DNA of 27,490 nucleotides from assembly GCA_048527645.1 (NCBI GenBank), contig DBGFNI010000061.1, positions 1 to 27,490 of the forward strand, given 5' to 3'. The stretch's first letter is position 1; each line of letters opens with the position of its first letter. This DNA comes from HGM12669 sp048527645 (GTDB taxonomy: Bacteria; Bacillota; Clostridia; Oscillospirales; CAG-272). Both the position numbers and the translations under genes were made by a program. Shown here in pieces: positions 15,585-23,929 of this stretch. The notes under the pieces were generated by a model. The model did not search any database. It was not told where the DNA came from and saw only the letters and a list, made by a program, of their open reading frames with translations.

Positions 15585-15613
15585 TTGACGAATCGGCAGA
15601 AATATGTTAGAAT
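15585..15613 (+). promoter_or_regulatory. Sigma-A promoter before the two unknown genes
   Basis: TTGACG (15585-15590), a 17-base spacer and TAGAAT (15608-15613). It starts transcription near 15620, which rules out the TTG at 15585 as a translation start for the following gene. Confidence 0.75.
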
Positions 15614-15668
15614 GAAAACACAGTTTTCAAAAGATCAGCGGACCTTAAGAGGGGGAAAGGACGAACCT

Positions 15669-16553
15669 ATGAATAATCAGCCTCAGAAGCGGCCGTCGAA
15701 GGCAGACGCCATGCAAAAAAAGCGTCTTGCAACCGCAAGAAAAAAGAAGCAGCAGAGACAACTGATGCTGTATGCCACAATTGTAATTGTGATTATTTTG
15801 ATTTTGGTAGTTGTCTGCGTTGCCTTGATTGTGAACAATGTGAAAAAGAACGGCGAGGAGGGAGAAAAGCTCCCCGCTGTGTCCCAGACCACGGAGACGC
15901 TGTCGGGGCAGTCTTCCTCCAAGGCGCCGGCGTCTTCTGCGGTGCAAACAACGGAGCAGACCAAAGAGACGGAGGCGACAACCGATACAACGGAGAGCAG
16001 CGCGTCGACAACCGGGGAGGATCCCGCACCGGTCGGCCCGGCGCAATCCCCGGTGTTCCGCTACGGTGCAGACGGGAAAATTTCCAGTTCTCCGTCGTCA
16101 TACGATTTGTCGTTAAGCGTCGAGGGCGTCTCGGTTTTGACCTCTGATTACCGCCTTTCCTATCAGAACTATGTACAGCAGTGGTATGGAAAGCTCAAGG
16201 ACCGTGCGAGCATGGACTTCACTGAGCAGGACGGGAGCACCTGGTTCCACCTGGTCTTCAACGGAACGGACCGCGAGACCCGTCTGGCGCTGCGCGTCAA
16301 CGGCTCCCGGATCAGCTACGGCGCGGAATCCGGCATGCCCGGCACGCCTGACGCCGTCAACTTCTCTCTTAACGGGGTGACGCTCGGCAGCACCACAGAA
16401 CAGGTCGTTGCAAAATTCGGCACGCCGACGGGTCAGAGCGATTCGAGACTGACCTATTCATTTGAAAACGGTTCTGTGATATATTTCCGCATGTCCGGCG
16501 GAAAGGTGTCTCAGATTTATCTGACATGGGTTCCGTTCACGGAGTCCAACTGA
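15669..16553 (+). CDS. Single-pass membrane protein of unknown function, Ser/Thr-rich linker
   Basis: A 294-residue protein I do not recognise. The first 31 residues are strongly basic (Lys/Arg/Gln), followed by one hydrophobic segment at about 32-55, then a Ser/Thr/Glu-rich linker to about residue 120. The C-terminal globular part (about 130-294) includes an NGVTLGSTTEQVVAKFGTPTG stretch. That stretch recalls the SmpA/BamE-like motif in which a short beta-turn precedes a helix and a GxP, but the resemblance is weak. The expected topology is N-in, with the folded domain outside. The ATG at 15669 has AAAGGA 7 bases upstream. It is probably co-transcribed with the next gene (21-base gap). Confidence 0.75.
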   Translation: MNNQPQKRPSKADAMQKKRLATARKKKQQRQLMLYATIVIVIILILVVVCVALIVNNVKKNGEEGEKLPAVSQTTETLSGQSSSKAPASSAVQTTEQTKETEATTDTTESSASTTGEDPAPVGPAQSPVFRYGADGKISSSPSSYDLSLSVEGVSVLTSDYRLSYQNYVQQWYGKLKDRASMDFTEQDGSTWFHLVFNGTDRETRLALRVNGSRISYGAESGMPGTPDAVNFSLNGVTLGSTTEQVVAKFGTPTGQSDSRLTYSFENGSVIYFRMSGGKVSQIYLTWVPFTESN

Positions 16554-16574
16554 CGCGGAGTTTGATGTCACGGT

Positions 16575-17285
16575 ATGAAGTATTTTGACGAAGCGTATTA
16601 CAGGCTGTGCCAGCACGCATCGTTTGACAGCGCGCTGGAGGCGGACGAGCAGGCGTGCGGCGCAGACGAGACATACTTTCGGCGTCTGTGGGCGCAAAAA
16701 CAAACCGAATATCTGAGCATGCTTTCACTTCCCGCAGACAGCGAGGAGGGCAAGGCGTTGTTCCGCGCACAGGTGGAGGCGTATGCCGCACAGTTGCAGG
16801 AGGAGCTGCCCGAACGGATTTTGAAGGATGTTGCGGATGTGCGCGTTCTCGCGATGAACCGCGCGGCGCCCGCCGTGAAAAAACAGATTGAAAAATACTG
16901 TGAGAGCAACCGCCGTGCCGCGCAGCGCATCGAGCGCGCATACGAAAAGTATTATCAGAAGGCATGCGCCGACTTTGCTTTGGATATGGTCAGCCAGATC
17001 GGCTTTCACGACTGTCTGATCAGTGAAATTGTGACGCAGCTGGGAGATCTGTTTTTTGCCTTTCCCGCAGCACAGACACATTCTTACATTACCGCTATGC
17101 GCTGTGTGAAATGCCAAAAAATCAAAGAGGATGGCTTGGTTGCCGGCGCAGTCTGGCTGTATGAGGAGATCTATAAAGCGGGCGATCAGTATGAGCTGCA
17201 GGTGCTGGTGCAGCTGCCGGACGGCAGGATCTCGGATTTTATCATTCGTGCACAGCGCTTTGAGTTTCGCGGCGCGATCACCTGA
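16575..17285 (+). CDS. Soluble protein of unknown function
   Basis: A 236-residue protein without signal peptide or membrane segment. It begins MKYFDEAYYRLCQ, is largely helical and charged to about residue 140 (a long Glu/Arg/Lys-rich stretch), and ends in what looks like a small alpha/beta part (DDLFFAFPAA-like region, then LQVLVQLPDGRISDFIIRA, which recalls a beta-sheet with an immunity- or sensor-like look). The opening resembles the DUF4085 family, but I am not sure of that. No catalytic motif is visible. The ribosome site is weak (a GGAG about 15 bases upstream), so translation may depend on the preceding gene. It is followed by a strong hairpin. Confidence 0.75.
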   Translation: MKYFDEAYYRLCQHASFDSALEADEQACGADETYFRRLWAQKQTEYLSMLSLPADSEEGKALFRAQVEAYAAQLQEELPERILKDVADVRVLAMNRAAPAVKKQIEKYCESNRRAAQRIERAYEKYYQKACADFALDMVSQIGFHDCLISEIVTQLGDLFFAFPAAQTHSYITAMRCVKCQKIKEDGLVAGAVWLYEEIYKAGDQYELQVLVQLPDGRISDFIIRAQRFEFRGAIT

Positions 17286-17367
17286 TGTCGAAAATCGCGC
17301 GAACTGCTGCGCGTGCCGTGTGCCGCGCCCGGACGGCGATCTCATAAGAATTGTCGCAAACAGAGAA

Positions 17368-17409
17368 CAACCCGGATATCTTTCCTTGGAAAGGGAGATA
17401 TCCGGGTTG
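17368..17409. terminator. Terminator hairpin between convergent genes
   Basis: A perfect 14-bp stem (17368-17381 with 17396-17409) plus an inner CTTTCC/GGAAAG stem. It is followed on the + strand by a T-rich tract that overlaps the 3' end of cpsD. On the - strand it comes directly after the cpsD stop, with a weaker T tract. Confidence 0.85.
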
Positions 17410-17411
17410 CT

Positions 17412-18161
17412 TTATTCTTTTTCTTCTTCTTGCTTGGATTGCTTTGGATTGTTATCGTCACCGTAATATTTGTTGTGATAGTAGCCGCGGTAATAATGCT
17501 TATAATAGTGCTTGTAATAGATGTTGCGACCGACCTGCACATTGTTGAACACGCCGCCCAGCAGCGTGCACTGACTTTTTTCCAGCTGTGCGCGCACGCT
17601 TCTGACCAGACGCGCGCTGGTTTTGCCTGCGTGCAGAATCAGAATGGCGCCGTCGCAATACTCTGCCACAACAGCCGCATCGATCACCAGCCCCAGCGGC
17701 GGGGTATCCACCAGAATGTAGTCAAAGGAATTGCGCGAGCTTTCCAGCAGCGCTTTGAAGCGCGGCGTGCCCAAAAGCTCTACGGGATTGGGCGGATATT
17801 TGCCTGATGGAATGATGAACAGCTTTTCCTCGTCCGCGACAGCTAAAATGTCGCTCAGCTCTGCCTGGTCGCTCAGATATTCGCTCAAGCCCATCAGGGG
17901 TTCCTCGTTGGAGAGATATTTCCGCTGAATCACGCTTTTTCGCATATCCGCGTCGATGACCAGCACGCGCTTCCCGGTTTCCACCAGGCTTTTCGCCAGC
18001 TCAAGGGTTACCGTGGTCTTTCCTTCGTTTTCATCGCAGCTGGTGAGCACAATAATCTTATAAGCGCTTCCGCAAAACAGAAGATTTGTGCGCAGCGTTT
18101 TATATGCTTCGTTGATTCGGTAGTCTTTTTCAATCAGACTGGCAATACTGATTTTTTTCAT
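17412..18161 (-). CDS. cpsD: Bacterial tyrosine kinase (BY-kinase), CpsD/CapB type
   Basis: A 249-residue cytoplasmic tyrosine autokinase that controls polysaccharide chain length and export together with its membrane partner. The Walker A region is TSCDENEGKTT (Lys48), Walker A' is VLVIDADMR (Asp70, Asp72), and Walker B is YILVDTPPLG. The early EAYKTLRTNL segment is the usual oligomerisation motif. The C-terminal tail holds five adjacent Tyr pairs between about residues 213 and 235, the expected autophosphorylation cluster. The activator domain is on a separate protein (the next gene upstream), as is normal in Gram-positive bacteria. It is the last gene of the leftward cpsB-cpsC-cpsD set. 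Confidence 0.93.
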   Translation of the reverse strand: MKKISIASLIEKDYRINEAYKTLRTNLLFCGSAYKIIVLTSCDENEGKTTVTLELAKSLVETGKRVLVIDADMRKSVIQRKYLSNEEPLMGLSEYLSDQAELSDILAVADEEKLFIIPSGKYPPNPVELLGTPRFKALLESSRNSFDYILVDTPPLGLVIDAAVVAEYCDGAILILHAGKTSARLVRSVRAQLEKSQCTLLGGVFNNVQVGRNIYYKHYYKHYYRGYYHNKYYGDDNNPKQSKQEEEKE

Positions 18162-18193
18162 AATACTGATCCCATCTTGTCCGTGCGGAGCGG

Positions 18194-18916
18194 TTATCTG
18201 CTATGGCGACGGCGCTTTTTATCGGTATGTTTTGCTTCCGGAATCATCCCCAAAATACTCATGTCGAGATATTTTTCCGCGTCTTCCGGTGTTTTGATCC
18301 GATCATTGAGGACATCTATCACAATAAAGATCGCACTGGAAAAAATGAATGCAAGCAACGCCGCCAAACCGACATTTTGTTTGTAGTTGGGCGCGTACGG
18401 TGCGCCGGAGAGCTTTGCGTAACTGGTGATTGTCACGCTCTGCACCTTGGAAAGCTCCGGCAGCATTTGCTGTGCAACCTCGCACAGCGTGTTGGCGATA
18501 TTCATGGCGTCCTGCGGATTGGGATAATTGACGGTGATGTTCAGCACGCGGGAATCCTCCAGCACGGAAATCTGCAATGCCGCGCGTACCGTGTCTGTCG
18601 AAACGGAAAGCTCTAACTGGTCGATGACCTTCTGCAAAACCACGTCGGTTTTCAGCAGCTCCTTGCAGTCGTTTGCCAGCATCGTGGCTGCGGTGATCTC
18701 CGAAGTGTTGATGATTTCGTCCGCCGCGGAATTCTTGAGATAGATCTGAGCGCCGGAGCTGTACATCGGTATGACTCTTTCTTTGGTATAAAGATAGGAA
18801 CCGACCGCAGCAACAGCGACGATCAAAACGATATAGCCGATTTTGCTCAGCAGAACCGAAAAAATCTCGAGAAGGCTTACCTCCAGATTCCCGGCATCTC
18901 TTTTGTTTTCATCCAT
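18194..18916 (-). CDS. cpsC: Chain-length determinant / BY-kinase activator, CpsC/Wzz type
   Basis: A 240-residue membrane protein with segments at about 26-43 and 181-203, an extracytoplasmic middle, and the typical Pro-containing stretch SGAPYAPNYK before the second segment. The cytoplasmic end RIKTPEDAEKYLDMSILGMIPE is the part that usually activates the kinase; it ends in a run of Lys/Arg. A longer frame exists, but ATG 18916 has GAGGAGG 6 bases upstream. It overlaps the cpsB stop by 8 bases, suggesting translational coupling. Confidence 0.92.
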   Translation of the reverse strand: MDENKRDAGNLEVSLLEIFSVLLSKIGYIVLIVAVAAVGSYLYTKERVIPMYSSGAQIYLKNSAADEIINTSEITAATMLANDCKELLKTDVVLQKVIDQLELSVSTDTVRAALQISVLEDSRVLNITVNYPNPQDAMNIANTLCEVAQQMLPELSKVQSVTITSYAKLSGAPYAPNYKQNVGLAALLAFIFSSAIFIVIDVLNDRIKTPEDAEKYLDMSILGMIPEAKHTDKKRRRHSR

Positions 18917-19667
18917 GAGAGTCCTCCTCGCAGAATAACTGATTCGCGTTCGAACAGAAGATCTGTTCGGCATAGGATTTTCCGCAGCGCCGCACAACCG
19001 CCGTGTAGGCGTCGCGCAGATCCGGCGTGCGAATCACCGGGTCATGCGTGTCGGAGGCAACGAAATCGACCAGTTCACGGTCGAGGCAATACCGAACGAT
19101 TTTTTTGGGAAGGGGGCCGCATTTGCCGCACAGTGCGTCGGCATTGCATTGAATCAGAACGCCGGCATTGTGCAGATCCTGTAACCGCTTGGGTTCGGCG
19201 GACAGACAGGCATAGCGCTCTGCATGCGCCAGCACCGGCTGATACCCGTATGATTGCAGCTCCTGTAAAATATGCTCCACGGTAAAGTAAAGTACCGCGG
19301 GAAAAAACTCGACCAAAACGGCGCGGCTTGCGCCGAGCGTATGGCAGGCGCCCTGCCGCAGCAGTCCCGACAGCGCGGAATCGGCAAACAGCTCCTGACC
19401 GAACAGCAGCCGCATACCGGGGCAGTGCTCCTCGGCGAATGCTTTTGCCTCTGCGCAGCGCGCGTCATACAGCGGCGGGTCAACGGAAAAACGGCTTGGA
19501 TGATAATGAGGGGTCGCGCACATCAGACGCGTGCCGCTTTGATAGGCAGCGCACAGCATTTTTTGCATTTGCTCCGCATCGACGGCGCCGTCGTCCAGAC
19601 CCCACAGCACGTGGCAGTGGATATCTGCGAAGGCGATCGGCGGGATGTGCTTCTTTCCGATCAGCAA
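18909..19667 (-). CDS. cpsB: PHP-family protein tyrosine phosphatase, CpsB/YwqE type
   Basis: A 252-residue metal-dependent phosphatase that would dephosphorylate the tyrosine tail of CpsD. PHP metal motifs are visible: DIHCH (Asp15, His17, His19), CATPHYH, GQELF, LAHAERY and ASDTHD. The start is a TTG at 19667 with GGAG 8 bases upstream. No ATG or GTG is found in frame between it and the preceding in-frame stop, and the chosen start leaves a normal PHP N-terminus. First gene of the cps set. Confidence 0.9.
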   Translation of the reverse strand: MLIGKKHIPPIAFADIHCHVLWGLDDGAVDAEQMQKMLCAAYQSGTRLMCATPHYHPSRFSVDPPLYDARCAEAKAFAEEHCPGMRLLFGQELFADSALSGLLRQGACHTLGASRAVLVEFFPAVLYFTVEHILQELQSYGYQPVLAHAERYACLSAEPKRLQDLHNAGVLIQCNADALCGKCGPLPKKIVRYCLDRELVDFVASDTHDPVIRTPDLRDAYTAVVRRCGKSYAEQIFCSNANQLFCEEDSHG

Positions 19668-19718
19668 ACCAAATTCTCCATCTTCTTGATTATCAACACA
19701 AAAATAAACAGTAGAACT

Positions 19719-19747
19719 ATTCTAACATAATATGAAGTAGAAATCAA
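19719..19747 (-). promoter_or_regulatory. Sigma-A promoter of cpsB-cpsC-cpsD
   Basis: On the - strand, TTGATT (19747-19742), a 17-base spacer and TAGAAT (19724-19719), giving a leader of about 45 bases. No terminator separates the upstream 970-residue gene, so some read-through is possible. Confidence 0.75.
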
Positions 19748-19795
19748 GTGTTTTACGATTTTTGCCTGATATTTCGCCTTTGATGCGTGCTGCCG

Positions 19796-22708
19796 CTATT
19801 TGATGCGGAGTCTGTCGATGATCAGGACGGGGATCAGCCACACAATCTGATACAGAACGACCCACAGAGAGGGCTGCTCAAACGAGAAGTGCAGAATGAT
19901 TCCCAGTGCCATCAGACAAATGCTGAGGATCGAGGCAATTAACTTGAGCGTGGTGTTGAGGCTGAGCACGCTGGAGATCTTATCGCACATGGACAGGGTG
20001 CGCAGCAGATTCTTCGCATTGGATTTGGAGACGATACCGGTGCTGATTTTGTCCTCGGTTTCTGTTTGCTCGGTTTCCTCCCGATGACACTTGATGATTT
20101 TCACCGGGAATTTTCCGATGTTGATTTTTGCGCCGAGCAAGGCGTCGTTGATGTTCGGATCGTATGTTTTGATCGCGACGCACATACCCTGGCGGTACAG
20201 CTGGCGCAAAATCGTTTCAAAGCCGTTGTCCACATTGTATTCCACATACATTTTCGCGGTCAGCTGATTCTGATAGGCGAGATACATCACAGACATTTCG
20301 TGAGAAAATTCCATTTGCTGTTCGCGCTCCGACTGCTCCAGCACATAGCCGTAGCGCGCAAGGAAATCTGCCTTGCCGATGATCACGGTTTCGCCGTCCA
20401 CCAGTGCTTCGATGCCGGTGTCGTCGATCAGGCGGATCTGTACATTGTCGCTGTAGCCGACTTCCTTTGCGGCAGCGACGAAAATGTCACCCAGCGGTCC
20501 GCCCAGCACATTCATCACGCTGGCGGTGTAGCTCAGGACATGGTCGATGCGGTTGTTGCCGTAAACCTTGACGTTTTTCACCGTCACCTTGCTTGCCGGG
20601 AAAACGTCACGGTCGTCGAAGGAAATGATCGATGCGTTGGCATATTCGCCCAAAGAGCTCTCGCCGATGATCGCGCTTTCCCTGCGGTATGCCTCGCGGG
20701 AGGCGACATACAGCGGATGCGCCAGAGAAATGTAGGAGATGACGGGCAGGCAGAGGAACAGCGCGATGAACGCGGTGTTCATGGCGAGATAAACATCTTT
20801 GGTCAAAATGAGCTGCACCGCGAAAAATGCAACACACACCAGCAGCGCAATCGGATAGATCACACCCAGAATCCGATAGCATCTGGGATACGTATCCATG
20901 CGTTCGTAGAAGCCCTCGACAAAGGAAGCACGGCGGATTTTGAACATCAGCGGATCGCTGGGAATATAATCCGCAAAGGCCTCCATCTCCAGGGAAGCGT
21001 CTTTTGCAGGCAATGCGTCGATGACATATTTCTGCTTTTTCGAAGAAACGATCTTAAAGCTCATGATCTCCCGGCGGAAGCGCATGTAGCGGTAGAAGTG
21101 ATGCAGCAGCGCACAAAGCGCAACCGGCAGGTTGAACAGGTGCAGCGTGTGCGGGACAGGCGCCAGAATGCACAGCGTTACGGTGTAAATCAGGCTGGCG
21201 AGAAACATCAGCCCCGTAATGCTTTCCGGCATCGGCTTGCGGTGCAGCATGGATTTAAAGCTGAACCAGGTGCTGTTCCAGACCAGCGCGACGCTGCATA
21301 CGACAATCTGAAAGTCAATCAGCGCGTAAACTGTCTGATAGGAATCGGGGTTCATGAATGCGGGCAGGGAAAGCCCGAGCAGCTGATAGTTTTCTATGAC
21401 AAACAGCGCAATGACGCAGAGAATGCCCAAGAACAGCCGGGGCAGCATTTTCATATATTTGGCTTTGTAATTTGCAAAAATAGATTTATTTTGCGCGGCA
21501 GAGACATATTCCGGGCGCGTTTGCAGCAGAAACTCCCCGCGGGCTCTGCCCTCCTGCATTTCATGCAGATGGCGCTGATTGCGCTGTTCCAGCTCGCTTT
21601 TCAGCTCGCCGATCTGCTCATCGCTGATGGCCTCCTTGAGGCTGTCGTCCATGCCGAACGCGGCCATCAGATCCAGATCCGTGTGATCGAATTTTCCGTC
21701 CGGCGTGTCGGTCTGCTGTGCGGTCAGGGGTTCCTCATCCGCCTCCAGATCCGCCCAGTTTTCGGGGACGGACTCGATGTCAACCTCTCCGTTCTCATTG
21801 AGCGTGTATGCCGGATGGGATGCCGCGGCGCTGAAGGCTTGCTCCTGCGCGGGGGCGTCCGCCTGTGCATCGTCTTTCTGATCAATATTTTCATACATGC
21901 TGAGAAAACGGCGCAGCTGTGCTTCTTCTTCAGACTCTTGTGCCTGTGCCTGCTGCTCCTGCTCCTGTGCCTGCGCCAGATTTTCCATCTGCTCCGCCGG
22001 GGAGGGCTCTTTCAGCTCCATGGCGGGAATCGCCTGCGACACGGGGGTCTGCGTGGGCATGATGGCGGGTGCGTCCTTTGCCTCTTCCACAAAAGGAGTG
22101 GAGAAATCTTCTCCGATGCCAACCTCTCCGCTCTGCTCCGTCACCTGAAATTCCTCATACAGCGGAATCTGCTCGTTGATGGCGCCCACGGTTTGCTCGT
22201 CGGCGAATACCGTCTGCGCCTGTACATGCTGGGGCTCCTCATTCTGCGCGGTTTCTTCTGCGGCTGCGGCAACAGTCTGTTCCGTGTCGGGGGTATCGTC
22301 GTGTGCCGCGTCCTGGTGCGCATTGGAGAGAACGGACTGCCCGTCGCTGTTTGCTGCCGTATCTTCCGAGAGAATTTCATCCAGCGCCGCCTCAATATCG
22401 ACCTTTGCCAGCGCATCTGCGGGAGCGGCGGCAGCGGCCTCTTCGTCGCCGTTGTACAGATATTTCCGAATCAGATCCTCGACCTGAGGCTCATCTTTCT
22501 CGGGTGATGCGTCCGGTTGCTCGGGAAAGTCGACGCTTTGAAAGACCTGCTCCGGCGCTTGTCCGTCGGGCTTGCTGTCCGCAGCGCCTGTGTCCGCATT
22601 GTCTGCCGGCTTTTTCGTTTGCTCCTCTGCCAGATCCAGATCATGACGGAGTTTTTGCAGCAGTTCGGATGCGGAGATCCCGCTGTTCTGGTTCTCATGA
22701 TCAGCCAT
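19796..22708 (-). CDS. Degenerate P-type ATPase-like membrane protein with long acidic N-terminal tail
   Basis: A 970-residue protein. Residues 1 to about 400 are low-complexity, rich in Glu, Gln, Ala and Asp, and probably disordered. From about 424 the order of elements recalls a P-type ATPase: membrane segments near 424-444, 460-480, 500-518, 527-545, 617-636 and 641-668 (LCLPVISYISLAHPLYVA at the CPx-like position). Then comes SIISFDDRDVFPASKVTV, where the family has FDKTGT (the aspartate position is Asp698, but KTGT is DRDV), an N-domain-like GIEALVDGETVIIGKADFL (about 760-780), FETILRQLYRQGMCVAIKTYD where TGDN is expected, and final segments near 921-941 and 947-966. The TGE and GDGxND motifs are not seen, so it is unlikely to pump ions. 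ATG 22708 has AAGGAG 7 bases upstream; ATG 22729 overlaps the rlmB stop and is less likely. Confidence 0.82.
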   Translation of the reverse strand: MADHENQNSGISASELLQKLRHDLDLAEEQTKKPADNADTGAADSKPDGQAPEQVFQSVDFPEQPDASPEKDEPQVEDLIRKYLYNGDEEAAAAAPADALAKVDIEAALDEILSEDTAANSDGQSVLSNAHQDAAHDDTPDTEQTVAAAAEETAQNEEPQHVQAQTVFADEQTVGAINEQIPLYEEFQVTEQSGEVGIGEDFSTPFVEEAKDAPAIMPTQTPVSQAIPAMELKEPSPAEQMENLAQAQEQEQQAQAQESEEEAQLRRFLSMYENIDQKDDAQADAPAQEQAFSAAASHPAYTLNENGEVDIESVPENWADLEADEEPLTAQQTDTPDGKFDHTDLDLMAAFGMDDSLKEAISDEQIGELKSELEQRNQRHLHEMQEGRARGEFLLQTRPEYVSAAQNKSIFANYKAKYMKMLPRLFLGILCVIALFVIENYQLLGLSLPAFMNPDSYQTVYALIDFQIVVCSVALVWNSTWFSFKSMLHRKPMPESITGLMFLASLIYTVTLCILAPVPHTLHLFNLPVALCALLHHFYRYMRFRREIMSFKIVSSKKQKYVIDALPAKDASLEMEAFADYIPSDPLMFKIRRASFVEGFYERMDTYPRCYRILGVIYPIALLVCVAFFAVQLILTKDVYLAMNTAFIALFLCLPVISYISLAHPLYVASREAYRRESAIIGESSLGEYANASIISFDDRDVFPASKVTVKNVKVYGNNRIDHVLSYTASVMNVLGGPLGDIFVAAAKEVGYSDNVQIRLIDDTGIEALVDGETVIIGKADFLARYGYVLEQSEREQQMEFSHEMSVMYLAYQNQLTAKMYVEYNVDNGFETILRQLYRQGMCVAIKTYDPNINDALLGAKINIGKFPVKIIKCHREETEQTETEDKISTGIVSKSNAKNLLRTLSMCDKISSVLSLNTTLKLIASILSICLMALGIILHFSFEQPSLWVVLYQIVWLIPVLIIDRLRIK

Positions 22709-22725
22709 GTTTGCTCTCCTTTTTC

Positions 22726-23598
22726 TCATAGATGCTTGATTTGGGGAACACCGCGCTGCCGGCGCGCCTCATTCATAATGACGGCGGCGGCGGTGGATAC
22801 ATTCAAAGAATTCACCTGTCCGTACATCGGGATGGAAACCACAAAATCACAGGTTTTCCGTACCAGGGGAGAAACACCCTCCCCCTCGCTGCCGAATACC
22901 AGCGCGCAGCCGGAGCGGAAATCCGTCTCATAATACGCCGTGCCGTCCGCTTCGGCGGCATAAACCCAAACGCCGCGCTCCTGGAGCTTTTTCAGAACGG
23001 CGGTCAGGTTGGGAACCTTGGCAATCGCCATATGCTCCACGGCGCCTGCCGAGGCCTTGACCACAGCGGGAGAAATGCCCGCGCTGTGCCGCTTGGGCAG
23101 AATCAGCCCGTGTGCGCCCGCGCCCTCCGCACAGCGGATCAGCGCGCCGAGATTGTGCGGGTCATTGAGGTTGTCCGCGACGATGAGAAAGGGCGGCTCG
23201 CCGCGCTCCTGCGCGATTTGCAGCAGATCCTCCACGGTGACATATTCCTTTTGCGCCGCCATCGCGACGATTCCCTGGTGGTTGATACCGGGGCACAGCC
23301 CGTCCAGCTTTGTCCGCTGTACCTCGATCACGGGGATTTTGCGGTCCAGTGCCTGTGCCACCAAAACGGTCACGGAGCCTTCCCGCTCGCCCTTCTGCAC
23401 AAATATTTTATCAATGGTTCTGCCGCAGCGCAGCAACTCGCGCACGGCGTTGCGTCCGCCGACGGCGCCGTTTTCCGCGCTGTCATCCCGATCCGGCTGC
23501 GCAGCACGCCCGTATGCGGGCGGCGTGCGGTCTGCCTGACGGTTGTCTGCTTTGCCGCCGTTGCCCCAACGGCGGTATGTTGTGCGATTGTTACCCAT
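22726..23598 (-). CDS. rlmB: 23S rRNA (guanosine-2'-O)-methyltransferase, TrmH/SpoU family
   Basis: A 290-residue SPOUT methyltransferase that adds a methyl group from SAM to a ribose 2'-OH in rRNA. The first ~45 residues are basic, polar and variable. Then follow the substrate-binding domain starting VGGRNAVRELL (about residues 46-120) and the knotted catalytic domain with motif 1 DNLNDPHNLGALIRCAEGAG, motif 2 VFGSEGEGVS and motif 3 IPMYGQVNSLNVSTAAAV. The NHQGIVA segment is typical of RlmB. A promoter lies 46-74 bases upstream of the ATG, and the next gene begins 17 bases beyond the stop. Confidence 0.92.
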   Translation of the reverse strand: MGNNRTTYRRWGNGGKADNRQADRTPPAYGRAAQPDRDDSAENGAVGGRNAVRELLRCGRTIDKIFVQKGEREGSVTVLVAQALDRKIPVIEVQRTKLDGLCPGINHQGIVAMAAQKEYVTVEDLLQIAQERGEPPFLIVADNLNDPHNLGALIRCAEGAGAHGLILPKRHSAGISPAVVKASAGAVEHMAIAKVPNLTAVLKKLQERGVWVYAAEADGTAYYETDFRSGCALVFGSEGEGVSPLVRKTCDFVVSIPMYGQVNSLNVSTAAAVIMNEARRQRGVPQIKHL

Positions 23599-23643
23599 AA
23601 TTTACCGTTTCCATATTTTGATACAAACAAATATACATAATAT

Positions 23644-23672
23644 AGTATAGCACATTTTTTCTGTTTTGTATA
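23644..23672 (-). promoter_or_regulatory. Probable promoter of rlmB
   Basis: On the - strand, TATACA (23672-23667), a 17-base spacer and TATACT (23649-23644). The -10 is good and the -35 only fair. Confidence 0.55.
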
Positions 23673-23856
23673 GTCTTTTACGAAATTTTCCCGGAATTTC
23701 CTTGTTTTTTGTCGATTTTTGTCGAAGCCGAGGCAAAAAACGCAAAATGCACGGGGCGCACGGCGGAGAGATTTACGGCGAACTGCATGCAAAAGACGGA
23801 AAACCGCGCGGATGCGCTGCCGGATTTGGGGGGCAGAATGTTTTTCCGGGAAACGA
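23673..23856. other. Gene-free stretch between divergent promoters
   Basis: This stretch is T-rich at the left (runs of T with TTTGTCGA-type repeats near 23704-23726) and GC-rich further right. No convincing gene, operator or terminator was found. An Arg-rich frame from 23719 crosses the promoter at 23857-23886 and is not believed. Confidence 0.5.
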
Positions 23857-23886
23857 TTGACAAACCGCCCGGAATTCCTGTATAAT
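23857..23886 (+). promoter_or_regulatory. Strong sigma-A promoter of the isomerase-oxidoreductase pair
   Basis: Perfect TTGACA (23857-23862), an 18-base spacer and perfect TATAAT (23881-23886). The leader to the ATG is about 37 bases. Confidence 0.88.
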
Positions 23887-23929
23887 GAATGGCGAAATCT
23901 AATTGATTGTATAGACGGAGAAATTGCTT

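Noticed and set aside
15585..15668. N-terminal extension of the unknown membrane protein from TTG 15585
   Set aside because: The TTG is the -35 box of a promoter and transcription starts downstream of it; ATG 15669 has a good ribosome site.
20066..22507. 813-codon open frame on the + strand
   Set aside because: Antisense to the 970-residue gene; the low-complexity acidic tail of that gene produces a long opposite frame rich in Leu, Arg and Cys.
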